Below, piece by piece: positions 1 to 6,939 of a stretch of DNA of 14,890 nucleotides. The stretch lies in the NCBI GenBank assembly GCA_017453085.1, contig JAFTKV010000003.1, positions 1 to 14,890 of the forward strand. The letters run 5' to 3'. Positions within the stretch are counted from its first letter, which is position 1; every line of letters begins with the position of its first letter. Origin of the DNA: Clostridia bacterium. GTDB taxonomy: Bacteria; Bacillota; Clostridia; Oscillospirales; CAG-272. A program made the position numbers and the translations under genes. The notes below the pieces were generated by a model. It did not search any database. It was not told where the DNA came from and worked only from the letters and a program-made list of their open reading frames with translations.

Positions 1-1
1 G

Positions 2-124
2 CGGTTGCTTTCGGACGAAACGGCTCGGTCGGAGCTGTGTATCCCCTCCACCCGCTACGGAGACGGTCATGCCGCAGAGCGAATGGCAGATCTGATCCAC
101 ACCGATCTGTGCCAAAGTGGTTGA
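2..124 (+). CDS. wecB: UDP-N-acetylglucosamine 2-epimerase, C-terminal end (partial)
   Basis: Only the last 40 codons are in the window, read in frame from base 2 to a TGA at 122-124. The tail contains the string YGDGHAAERMADLI, which matches the C-terminal signature of non-hydrolysing UDP-GlcNAc 2-epimerases (WecB/MnaA), where a 'YGDG.A..RI...L' segment closes the protein. These cytoplasmic enzymes interconvert UDP-GlcNAc and UDP-ManNAc for teichoic acid linkage units or other surface glycans. The substrate role here is inferred from family only. The TGA stop overlaps the -35 hexamer of the next gene's promoter and no terminator intervenes, so read-through into the downstream lipoprotein gene is possible. 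Confidence is limited by the short visible piece. Confidence 0.7.
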   Translation, partial: RLLSDETARSELCIPSTRYGDGHAAERMADLIHTDLCQSG

Positions 125-149
125 CAATTTGCGATTTTCGTGCTATAAT
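121..149 (+). promoter_or_regulatory. Sigma-A promoter of the Asp-box lipoprotein gene
   Basis: A consensus TTGACA (121-126) is separated by exactly 17 bp from a consensus TATAAT (144-149), with TGC directly before the -10 (extended -10). It lies about 50 bp ahead of the ATG at 198. All twelve core bases match the sigma-A consensus, so it should be strong unless repressed. The -35 box contains the stop codon of the upstream epimerase gene. Confidence 0.85.
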
Positions 150-197
150 AAGGAAAATCCATCGGACCAAGCTCCGCAAAGCACGAAAGGAACCGTT

Positions 198-1727
198 ATG
201 AAGCTGTTCGCTAAATTCACCACCCTGTTATTGGCGATTGCAGTGCTTCCCCTCTCCCTGTTCTCCTGCTCCACCGCTCCTGCCCCCTCCGCACCTGCCG
301 ATCAGTCGCAGGATGCCGCCCCCATCACCGTTACCGAGGAGTATCTGATCACCTGCCCCAGCGGCGACAAGGTCGCTTCCCGTCTGGCGCGATCCATCAA
401 ATACGCCCTGCGAGACGAGCTGGGCATGACCCTGACCCTGAAGGAGGATTTTCTGATCGATCCCTCCCAGATCCCCGAAAAGGAGATCCTGGTAGGCGAA
501 ACCGATCGAGAGGAATCGGTAAAGGCGTACGAGTCGCTTGGCGAGAACCAATGGTCGGTCACTGCCGAAAACGGAAAGATCGTCATCGCCGGCAAGGGCA
601 CGATCGCACTGAAGGATGCGATTCAACACTTCATTTCCACCTATATTTCGGGCAAAACTGCCGTTAATGTGGAGGCAAATATGGCACATCACTCCGAATC
701 TCCCTTCTACAGCTTCTCCTGGTCGGACGGAGAGCTGATCGATACCGGCGTCAAGGACGGCGGCTATCCTCGTCTGTATTCCCTGAAGGACGGCACGCTG
801 CTACTGGGCTGTGACGGCATGACGGTCTACCGCAGCACCGACTACGGCATGACCTGGGAAAAGCCCGTCCACGCCAGCCAGAAGCAAAAGGGCACCGCAA
901 ACGCGGCGTTCATCCAGACCGAGGACGGAACCGTGTATCTGGGCTTCCGCTCTACTTATCATAATGCAGACGGCTCCTTCTATTCCTCCATCCAGGTCAG
1001 CTACAGCACCGATAACGGCCGCACCTGGAAAAAGCACTCCACCGTATACGAAAACACCGAGGCAGACGGCCGGTACAACGGCGTCTGGGAGCCCCATTTC
1101 GGTATGATGAACGGCAAGCTCACCTGCTTCTACGCCAACGACTCCTCGAATGTCACCACGTATCAGAACATCGAGTACAAGCAGTGGGATCCCGAGGCAG
1201 GCGAGTGGACCAACCGCACCATCGTCTGTAACGGCGAGGATCACAAATCCCGTGACGGCATGCCCGTTTGGCAGCAGCTGTCCACCGGCGAATACGTCTG
1301 CGTGATCGAAGCGTGGAACAAGGACGATAACGACCGCTTTGCCATCCAGCTGACCTATTCCGAGGACGGCGTAGAGTGGTCAAAGCCTGTCACCGTTATG
1401 CGCCCCCTCAAGACGGGAACCGTTTGTGCCGCCCCCTATATCGTAGAGCTGCCTAACGGTCAGCTGGTCATCAGCTGTCAGACCAACGAGCGCAACGAGG
1501 AGGGCAACGATACGCTGTACATGGGCACCGTGATCTCCGACGGCACGCCCGTTTCCCTGTTGACCGAAAAGAACTTCTCCGCACACGATTATCCCTATTA
1601 CGATCAGCCCACCACCACGTCCTATATGTGGAACGGCATGTACGTTTACGGCTACTATCTCTTCGCCTGCGCCACCGGCCCCAATGGCATCCGCCTCAAT
1701 CGCATTGATTTCACCAAAAACGATTAA
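198..1727 (+). CDS. Secreted lipoprotein with Asp-box (BNR) sialidase-type beta-propeller
   Basis: The protein has 509 aa, starting at the ATG at 198, which follows AAAGGAA (186-192). The longer open frame from 117 would cover the promoter and is rejected. Residues 1-24 form a lipoprotein signal peptide (LSLFSC, lipidated Cys24), followed by a Ser/Pro/Ala-rich linker. Residues about 45-160 form a compact alpha/beta region with an EILVGETDREES motif (96-107), like the non-catalytic N-terminal domain often placed before glycosidase domains. Residues about 175-509 look like a six-bladed propeller with three Asp boxes (213-220, 270-277, 388-394). The pieces 'WEPHF' (297-301) and 'SRDGMPV' (351-357) recall GH33/GH93-type exo-glycosidases. 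It probably binds or trims extracellular glycans at the cell surface. Substrate is unknown and catalytic residues could not be assigned. It stands as a single gene between its own promoter and terminator. Confidence 0.8.
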   Translation: MKLFAKFTTLLLAIAVLPLSLFSCSTAPAPSAPADQSQDAAPITVTEEYLITCPSGDKVASRLARSIKYALRDELGMTLTLKEDFLIDPSQIPEKEILVGETDREESVKAYESLGENQWSVTAENGKIVIAGKGTIALKDAIQHFISTYISGKTAVNVEANMAHHSESPFYSFSWSDGELIDTGVKDGGYPRLYSLKDGTLLLGCDGMTVYRSTDYGMTWEKPVHASQKQKGTANAAFIQTEDGTVYLGFRSTYHNADGSFYSSIQVSYSTDNGRTWKKHSTVYENTEADGRYNGVWEPHFGMMNGKLTCFYANDSSNVTTYQNIEYKQWDPEAGEWTNRTIVCNGEDHKSRDGMPVWQQLSTGEYVCVIEAWNKDDNDRFAIQLTYSEDGVEWSKPVTVMRPLKTGTVCAAPYIVELPNGQLVISCQTNERNEEGNDTLYMGTVISDGTPVSLLTEKNFSAHDYPYYDQPTTTSYMWNGMYVYGYYLFACATGPNGIRLNRIDFTKND

Positions 1728-1755
1728 AAAAGAGCCTCTTCGGAGGCTCTTTTTT
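1726..1755 (+). terminator. Rho-independent terminator after the Asp-box lipoprotein gene
   Basis: The stem GAGCCTC/GAGGCTC (1732-1738 with 1743-1749) closes a TTCG tetraloop and is followed by six T. The preceding A run starts within the stop codon, so the hairpin could work on both strands. No minus-strand gene ends here. Confidence 0.93.
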
Positions 1756-1775
1756 CGGCAAATTCACCTTAGTTG

Positions 1776-1804
1776 TTGCATTTTCCGTGGATTTGTGATA
1801 TAAT
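1776..1804 (+). promoter_or_regulatory. Sigma-A promoter of the membrane hydrolase gene
   Basis: TTGCAT (1776-1781), a 17-bp spacer and TATAAT (1799-1804), with a TGTGA extension directly upstream of the -10. It lies 28 bp before the ATG at 1833, between the previous terminator and a strong ribosome binding site. Confidence 0.8.
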
Positions 1805-1832
1805 CAAGCTATCATTTTCAGGAGGTGTCTCC

Positions 1833-3215
1833 ATGTCCGTCCGCAAAACGCTGATCTATCTGCTGGATACGATCGGCTGGATCCTGTCAGGCCTTTGCAT
1901 TAGCTTGGCCGCCAACTGCTTTCTTCGGGTCAGCAGCACATCCGCTCTGCCCATTGTCACCGCAGTCTGTGTGGGGCTTGCGGGGCTGTTGCTCCCCTTC
2001 CTCTTCACTCTGCCGCTGAAGGGACTTCGCCTGCGGCTTTGCTGCTACGGAACTATCTGTCTGAAGGCATTTCTGTTTTCCACTACCTTCAGCGTGATCT
2101 ATCAGATCCGCCTGCTGTTCCTTCTGCTCCCCGACCGCTGGGAGACCGCGCTCTGGAGCGTACTGCTCTGCATCGGCGTAGAGGCCCTGCTCTTCTGGGT
2201 AGGCATTTTGGTGGTCTACTGCTGCTCCCATCGACTGGGACTGAAGCTGCGGCTGATCGGCATCCTCTGCGGACTGATCCCGATTGCCAATCTGGTGGCG
2301 CTGCTCCTGATCCTGCGTGCAACCACCGCCGAGGTGGGCGACGAGTATCAGCGGCAGCAGCTGCAAAAGGTGCGGGCAGCCGAGTGCCCCTGCGCAACTC
2401 GCTACCCCGTCCTGCTGGTACACGGCGTTTTCTTCCGGGACACCCACTTTTTCAGCTACTGGGGACGCATCCCCGCCGCGCTGACCCAGAACGGCGCACG
2501 GATCTATTACGGCAATCAGCCCTCCGCCGCATCGGTGGCAGACTGCAGCAAGCTGCTGGCTGACCGCATCCGGGAGATCGTGCTGGAGACCGGCTGCGAG
2601 AAGGTCAACATCATCGCCCATTCCAAGGGCGGTTTGGACTCCCGCTGGGCCATCGCCATGGAGGGTGCCGCGCCTTACGTAGCGTCGCTGACCACCGTCA
2701 ATTCCCCGCACCGCGGCTGCGCCTTCGTGGATTATCTGCTGACCAAATGCCCCGAAAGCGTACAGCAGCAGATCGCACGCACCTACAATCTTACCCTTGG
2801 CAAGCTGGGAGAGCCCTCCGCCGACTTTTTGGCAGCCGTGGCAGATCTCACCGCAGAGGCCTGCATCAAGCGGGAAGCCCTGCTTGCAGACAAAGAGGCT
2901 GCGCTGTACGCCGACGCTCCCTCGGCGGGCATTCTCCGCCACAGCATCGGCTCACAGATGGACAAAGCCTCCGGCGGCGGATTTCCTCTGAATCTTACCT
3001 ACCACTTCCCTGCTTTCTTTGACGGACCTAACGACGGTCTGGTAGCCGAAGGCTCCTTTCGCTGGGGCGATCGCTACACCTATCTGACCCCCACGGGGGA
3101 CAAAGGCATTTCCCATTGCGACATCATCGATCAGACCGGCACGGTAATCGACGGATTCGACGTGCGGGAGTTTTACGTGGATCTGGTCAGCGAGCTGAAA
3201 ATACTGGGACTATAA
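1833..3215 (+). CDS. Polytopic membrane protein with C-terminal lipase-like alpha/beta hydrolase
   Basis: The protein has 460 aa. The start is set by AGGAGGTG (1820-1827) just before ATG 1833; the upstream ATG frame overlaps the promoter. Residues 1-162 hold about five hydrophobic helices (roughly 8-30, 38-60, 70-98, 104-130, 138-162). Residues 190-460 form an alpha/beta hydrolase: oxyanion-type 'LLVHGVFF' (His197), nucleophile elbow 'AHSKGG' (Ser264), acid in 'PNDGLV' (Asp401) and 'SHCD' (His428). The last two resemble bacterial triacylglycerol lipases, so an esterase or lipase acting on lipids is likely. Positive charges at residues 4-5, 63-68 and 133-140 suggest N-terminus inside and catalytic domain outside the cell, which is an inference. 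The membrane part and its end carry twelve cysteines by residue 187, unusually many. It is a monocistronic gene with its own promoter and terminator. Confidence 0.8.
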   Translation: MSVRKTLIYLLDTIGWILSGLCISLAANCFLRVSSTSALPIVTAVCVGLAGLLLPFLFTLPLKGLRLRLCCYGTICLKAFLFSTTFSVIYQIRLLFLLLPDRWETALWSVLLCIGVEALLFWVGILVVYCCSHRLGLKLRLIGILCGLIPIANLVALLLILRATTAEVGDEYQRQQLQKVRAAECPCATRYPVLLVHGVFFRDTHFFSYWGRIPAALTQNGARIYYGNQPSAASVADCSKLLADRIREIVLETGCEKVNIIAHSKGGLDSRWAIAMEGAAPYVASLTTVNSPHRGCAFVDYLLTKCPESVQQQIARTYNLTLGKLGEPSADFLAAVADLTAEACIKREALLADKEAALYADAPSAGILRHSIGSQMDKASGGGFPLNLTYHFPAFFDGPNDGLVAEGSFRWGDRYTYLTPTGDKGISHCDIIDQTGTVIDGFDVREFYVDLVSELKILGL

Positions 3216-3222
3216 TGCATGC

Positions 3223-3257
3223 AAAAAACACGACAGTTCAACTCTGTCGTGTTTTTT
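3223..3257. terminator. Bidirectional rho-independent terminator between convergent genes
   Basis: The stem CACGACAG/CTGTCGTG (3229-3236 with 3244-3251) has a 7-nt loop, with A6 on the left and T6 on the right. It can therefore end both the rightward hydrolase transcript (stop at 3215) and the leftward foldase transcript (stop at 3269). Confidence 0.93.
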
Positions 3258-3268
3258 GTTTATCGTGA

Positions 3269-4474
3269 TTATTCAACGGTAACGTGGTCGGGCAGGATTT
3301 CCTGCATCTTGCCGTACTTGAACTGGAGCACCAGCTGCTCCTCACCGAAATACTCCTCCACGTCCTCTACAGTGGACAGACCGTAGTAGTAATAATAGTA
3401 GAAGTAGTATGCGTCAAACTCGGCCTGCAGTTCCTCCTTGTACTCCGCGTAGGTGAGGGTGATGTTCAGTCTGGCAAACAGCGTTTCCAGGATCATGCGG
3501 TTTTCGATGGTGTTTTCTGCGTTTTCCTTGGCTTCCTTATACTTTTCGTCGAAAATGACCTTGACCTCCTCATCGGACAGCTCCTCGTCACCATAGGTGT
3601 AGTCAATATAATCGTACACGTATTCGGTGATGTACTTGTCAAGAAGCTCCTCCGGATAGCCGGAGAAGGTGGAGCCCTCCACGATCGCATCGTAGGCCAG
3701 CTGAGCGGTATAGTACCGCAGGATATATGCCTTGAAGGATGCAACGTCGGTAAACTGCTCGGAGGTGTATTCCTTCACCATTTCGTCGGTCAGATCGGGA
3801 AGGACGGTCTGCTGAACGCTGTTCACCGTTACGTCAAACTTGATCACCACGCCCTGCAGCTCCTCGGAATTGCCGTAGTCGTCGGGGAAGGTGACCGTGA
3901 TCGTGCGGCTCTCGCCCGCCTTCACACCTACCAGCTGTTCTTCAAAGCCGGGATTGTTCTTTTCGGGATTCGTCTCGCTCTCATACGCGCCGATAAAGGA
4001 GCCGGAGCCTAGAACCAGATCAAAGCCTGCCTCCAGCTTGCCCTCGTCATCGTAGGAGATGTTGGTCATATTGGCAATGGTTTCCTCGGTGATCTCCAGA
4101 CTTGGATCGGCAGCGTAGCCCTTGTAGTGGATATTCACCCGGTCACCGTCTGCGGCAACGTAGCCTTCCTCGGTGTCCTTATATTCGGCAAAGTATTCCT
4201 TGGCCATCTTCTCCTCGGAAAGCCAGTTTTCGTTCAGCTTTTCGGAGGACACCTTGATCTGATCCAGCAGAGGTACTGTGGCGTACTTAGACAGATCGAA
4301 GCCGTAGTCCTGGGAGGCCATCAGATGATCGTCGTCATATTTGGGGGTGGAAGTGCTGGTAGCGGCGGTGGTAGTGCCTTTAGTGTTGGAATTACCGCCG
4401 GATTCAGCGGCAGAGCAAGCGGCCAAGGAAGCCGACAGCCCGATCAGAAGCAGGATGGAGAGTAATTTTTTCAT
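3269..4474 (-). CDS. Trigger-factor-like FKBP peptidyl-prolyl isomerase lipoprotein
   Basis: The protein has 401 aa. ATG at 4474 follows a GGAAA-type ribosome binding site at 4478-4486. Residues 1-20 are a lipoprotein signal peptide (LAAC, Cys20), then a Thr/Ser-rich linker to about residue 45. Residues about 105-220 fit an FKBP-type isomerase domain ('GDRVNIHYKGY', 'FIGAYE', 'GFEEQLVGVKAGESRTITVTFPDDYG'). Residues about 225-395 are helical and acidic, like the trigger factor C-terminal chaperone domain. The ribosome-binding N-terminal domain of cytoplasmic trigger factor is absent. It is therefore probably a membrane-tethered foldase for exported proteins, analogous in role but not in family to PrsA. 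Near the C-terminus is a run of nine aromatic residues (eight Tyr, one Phe; 356-364). It has its own promoter and shares a terminator with the convergent gene. Confidence 0.85.
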   Translation of the reverse strand: MKKLLSILLLIGLSASLAACSAAESGGNSNTKGTTTAATSTSTPKYDDDHLMASQDYGFDLSKYATVPLLDQIKVSSEKLNENWLSEEKMAKEYFAEYKDTEEGYVAADGDRVNIHYKGYAADPSLEITEETIANMTNISYDDEGKLEAGFDLVLGSGSFIGAYESETNPEKNNPGFEEQLVGVKAGESRTITVTFPDDYGNSEELQGVVIKFDVTVNSVQQTVLPDLTDEMVKEYTSEQFTDVASFKAYILRYYTAQLAYDAIVEGSTFSGYPEELLDKYITEYVYDYIDYTYGDEELSDEEVKVIFDEKYKEAKENAENTIENRMILETLFARLNITLTYAEYKEELQAEFDAYYFYYYYYYGLSTVEDVEEYFGEEQLVLQFKYGKMQEILPDHVTVE

Positions 4475-4545
4475 AAATTTCCTTTCTATGGAGTGCCCGA
4501 GGGCGAAATTTCCTTGATTTTCTATGGTTTATCATTTCTATTTTC

Positions 4546-4574
4546 ATTATGACACAGATCACCTCGGAAATCAA
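4546..4574 (-). promoter_or_regulatory. Sigma-A promoter of the foldase lipoprotein gene
   Basis: On the minus strand TTGATT (4569-4574), a 17-bp spacer and CATAAT (4546-4551), with TGT directly before the -10 (extended -10). It lies about 70 bp upstream of the ATG at 4474. Confidence 0.72.
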
Positions 4575-4633
4575 GATGTTTTTGAAAATTCACACAAAAT
4601 TCAGAAAGTAAACACAAGTCCCCCCGAGAGAGC

Positions 4634-4669
4634 AAAAAACAAACGGCACAAGTATTTGCGCCGTTTGTT
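4634..4669 (-). terminator. Rho-independent terminator downstream of the GH2 gene
   Basis: On the minus strand the 10-bp stem AACAAACGGC/GCCGTTTGTT (arms 4660-4669 and 4638-4647, 12-nt loop) runs into further T residues. It lies about 70 bp past the GH2 stop, beyond the palindrome at 4689-4722. Confidence 0.8.
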
Positions 4670-4688
4670 CCGAAGTTTTTGAAGAATT

Positions 4689-4722
4689 CCAAAGGGAACT
4701 TTTTTCAAAAAGTACCCTTTGG
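4689..4722. repeat. 34-bp near-perfect palindrome after the GH2 gene
   Basis: The left half CCAAAGGGAACTTTTTT and the reverse complement of the right half, CCAAAGGGTACTTTTTG, agree at 15 of 17 positions with no loop. It starts 15 bp past the GH2 stop codon. It would form a long hairpin in the transcript but lacks a following T run, so it is not a textbook terminator. It may be a dispersed repeat or an mRNA-stabilising hairpin ahead of the true terminator. Confidence 0.7.
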
Positions 4723-4737
4723 CAGGCGGAGCCGATC

Positions 4738-6453
4738 TCACTCCTCGATAGCCGCCTTCTGCGTGTTGATATCGTAGAAGATCTTGGGATCGAACTTGAA
4801 CTCGCGTTCGTAGGACATCAGACCGTTCTGCTCCTGCTCCACGTCGTAGAGCTGAGTGTAGCAGAATGCACAGCAGTCGGGGTTGTTCAGCATCGCTTCG
4901 GTCAGACCCTTATAGCGTGCGATGAACTCTTCCTCGGTCTTGGGTGCGTTGCCGTAGCCCCAGCCGTCTTTACCCTGAGACCACTGAATTCCGCCGTACT
5001 CGGAGACGAAGAAGGGCTGTCCATACCACTTCTGACGATCCTTGAAGGTCTCGTGGATACCCTTGCCGTTGTTCGCGGTATAGGTTTCTACGTTCTGATC
5101 GTAGTCGTGGATATCGTAAATGTCGGTGAAAGGACCAACGTGGAAGTTGCCGGAGGTGTCGATGACGGGACGGGTGGGGTCAATGGCCTTGGTTACCTGA
5201 TAGGTCAGCTTGATCAGATCGTCGGACTGACGTCTGCCCTCGTTGTCCCAGGTCTCGTTGAAGGGACACCAGCCGATGAGAGAAGGATGGTTGAAGTCGC
5301 GTTCCATGCTTTCCATCCACTCGGGGAGCCAGTTACGGATCTCCGCGGTATCCCAGATCTTGATGCCCCAGTTGCCGTGCTCGCCCCAAACCAAATAGCC
5401 CAGAACGTCCGCCCAGTAAAGGAAACGGGGCTCGAAGATCTTCTGGTGCAGACGTGCGCCGTTGAAGCCCAGCTGCATGGAGAGCTCGATGTCCTTCTTC
5501 AGTGCCTCGTCATTGGGAGCGGTGTAGATGCCGTCGGGATAGAAGCCCTGATCCAGTACCCAGCGTCCAAACACGCTTCTGCCGTTGATGAGGAACTTAC
5601 GGTTAGTCAGCGCAACCGAGCGCAGACCGAAGTAGGAGGTTACGGTATCGTAGATCACGCCGTCCTTCTCAACGGTCAACTTCAGATCGTACAGCTTGCC
5701 GTCGCCCACTTCCCACAGATGCTTTTCTAAGAGAGGCAGATTGATTACGCAGTTCATTGCGTTCACTACGGTGGAAGCGATGCCCATAGGCACGCCGTTA
5801 TAGAATGCCTCAGCGGTAACACGGCAGCCGACTGCGTAGTTGTTCAGCTGAACGGTCAGCTCAGCGGAAACTGCCTCGATATCGGTGACAACCTTGTAAT
5901 TCTTCACGTAGTAGCGATCTACCGCTTCCATGAAGACAGTCTGCCAGATACCGGTGGTACGGGTATAGGAGCAGCCTGCGGAATAGTACCACTGAGACTG
6001 CTTACCAACCGGCTGATGTCCGCCCTTGGTGTCGTCCTCTGCCAGCAGCACGATGGAGTTGCCCTCTTCCTTCAGAGCGTCGGTAATGTCAACCGAGAAG
6101 GGAGTGTAGCCGCCGCGGTGCTCGCCCACGAACTTGCCGTTTACCCAAACACGGGCGAAGTAGTTAACCGCACCGAAATGTACGAGAACGGACTTGCCCT
6201 TCCACTCGGCAGGGATGTCCAGATCGCGCTTGTACCAAACGGCGTTCATGTAGTCCACGTTACCGATGCCGGAGAGCACGCTCTCGGGGCAGAAGGGGAC
6301 CGTGATCTCGCCATCCAGATGCTCGCGCTCGTAGTACTTCTTAGCGAAGCCGACCATTGCGTTGTCGATCTCAAATTCCCATTTGCCGTTCAGATTGATC
6401 CAGGGCTCACGCACCAGCTGAGGTCGGGGATATTCGGGTCTTGGAATGTTCAT
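4738..6453 (-). CDS. Glycoside hydrolase family 2 enzyme (cytoplasmic)
   Basis: The protein has 571 aa. The start is ATG 6453, placed by GGAGGT (6459-6464) five bases upstream; an in-frame ATG eight codons earlier has no such site. No signal peptide is seen. Residues about 5-165 fit the jelly-roll sugar-binding domain ('WINLNGKWEFEID', 'VWVNGKFVGEHRGGYTPF'), about 170-275 the Ig-like domain, and about 280-571 the TIM barrel ('LDQGFYPDG', 'NGARLHQK', 'WGEHG'). The acid/base is Glu400 in 'FNETWD' and the nucleophile Glu485 in 'SEYGG', matching the retaining GH2 mechanism. It would release a beta-linked sugar (galactose, glucuronic acid or mannose; not resolvable by eye) from imported oligosaccharides. 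It is divergent from an AraC regulator and a GH130 gene, which suggests one shared catabolic unit. It is shorter than classical LacZ but within the range of compact GH2 enzymes. Confidence 0.9.
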   Translation of the reverse strand: MNIPRPEYPRPQLVREPWINLNGKWEFEIDNAMVGFAKKYYEREHLDGEITVPFCPESVLSGIGNVDYMNAVWYKRDLDIPAEWKGKSVLVHFGAVNYFARVWVNGKFVGEHRGGYTPFSVDITDALKEEGNSIVLLAEDDTKGGHQPVGKQSQWYYSAGCSYTRTTGIWQTVFMEAVDRYYVKNYKVVTDIEAVSAELTVQLNNYAVGCRVTAEAFYNGVPMGIASTVVNAMNCVINLPLLEKHLWEVGDGKLYDLKLTVEKDGVIYDTVTSYFGLRSVALTNRKFLINGRSVFGRWVLDQGFYPDGIYTAPNDEALKKDIELSMQLGFNGARLHQKIFEPRFLYWADVLGYLVWGEHGNWGIKIWDTAEIRNWLPEWMESMERDFNHPSLIGWCPFNETWDNEGRRQSDDLIKLTYQVTKAIDPTRPVIDTSGNFHVGPFTDIYDIHDYDQNVETYTANNGKGIHETFKDRQKWYGQPFFVSEYGGIQWSQGKDGWGYGNAPKTEEEFIARYKGLTEAMLNNPDCCAFCYTQLYDVEQEQNGLMSYEREFKFDPKIFYDINTQKAAIEE

Positions 6454-6507
6454 AGTGTACCTCCGTACTTCCTGCACGCAACAGGATTTTTATAAATTTC
6501 TACGTTC

Positions 6508-6537
6508 ATTATAGCAAAACCTTGTGTGCAGTGTCAA
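6508..6537 (-). promoter_or_regulatory. Sigma-A promoter of the GH2 gene
   Basis: On the minus strand TTGACA (6532-6537), an 18-bp spacer and TATAAT (6508-6513), with TGC directly before the -10. Both hexamers are consensus, so unregulated expression would be high. This suggests control by a repressor or by catabolite regulation. Confidence 0.85.
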
Positions 6538-6822
6538 CCTCTTCCATTTATTTTCGATAATTTCGGCAAGATGCGCAAAGCGAGGGGGATATTTTCAGCA
6601 TAATGCACAATGCAGGATCGGCTCAAATCTCGCCAAGCCTTCCAAACCTCGTGGTTAATTGCAAATAAAGCAAGGATTTTTATATTGCTTTTTTACACAC
6701 GATTGATTAAAATAGTATTATCCTGTGGAATGATGACTGATAGAATGCCATTTTCCCCCTCGATTCACACGGTAGGATCTCCTTTGCTTTTCGCTTGATC
6801 TCGTTTGCTGAGCGACAAAAAA
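6538..6822. other. Divergent intergenic region between GH2 and AraC genes
   Basis: The gene-free stretch runs from 6454 to 6939. Apart from the promoters and repeats listed separately, this middle part is AT-rich (notably 6655-6725) and holds no tRNA, no hairpin followed by a T run and no supported gene. A 62-codon open frame starting at 6610 has no ribosome binding site and no recognisable domain. The distance between the two promoters leaves room for upstream regulator sites. Confidence 0.5.
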
Positions 6823-6852
6823 TTGTGAAAAAATTCTCGAAAATGTTATACT
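6823..6852 (+). promoter_or_regulatory. Possible second, weaker promoter upstream of araC-type gene
   Basis: TTGTGA (6823-6828), an 18-bp spacer and TATACT (6847-6852). It matches the consensus at four of six and five of six positions and lies upstream of the better promoter at 6879-6907. It could be a secondary start or a chance match in AT-rich sequence. Confidence 0.3.
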
Positions 6853-6868
6853 ATCGTCTGAATTAGTC

Positions 6869-6892
6869 GATTTTCCAATTGATTTTACCAAT
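6869..6892 (+). promoter_or_regulatory. Tandem direct repeat over the -35 box, candidate AraC operator
   Basis: GATTTTCCAAT (6869-6879) and GATTTTACCAAT (6881-6892) start 12 bp apart on the same strand, and the second copy overlaps the -35 box (6879-6884). AraC-family dimers often bind tandem direct half-sites, so autoregulation is a reasonable inference. A further GATTTT is at 6920-6925, after the -10 box. Confidence 0.45.
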
Positions 6893-6907
6893 CGGATGTT
6901 CTATAAT
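6879..6907 (+). promoter_or_regulatory. Sigma-A promoter of the AraC-GH130 operon
   Basis: TTGATT (6879-6884), a 17-bp spacer and TATAAT (6902-6907), 32 bp before the ATG at 6940. No other promoter was seen before the GH130 gene, so this likely drives both genes. Confidence 0.75.
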
Positions 6908-6939
6908 AGTAACATCTTTGATTTTAGAGAGGTAACCGA

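Noticed and set aside
1887..2942. 351-codon leftward open frame over the membrane hydrolase gene
   Set aside because: It is the reverse complement of hydrophobic coding sequence, giving Gln-, Gly- and Ala-rich text without domains.
6610..6798. Small open frame of 62 codons in the GH2-AraC intergenic region
   Set aside because: There is no ribosome binding site before its ATG and no recognisable content; it lies in AT-rich spacer.
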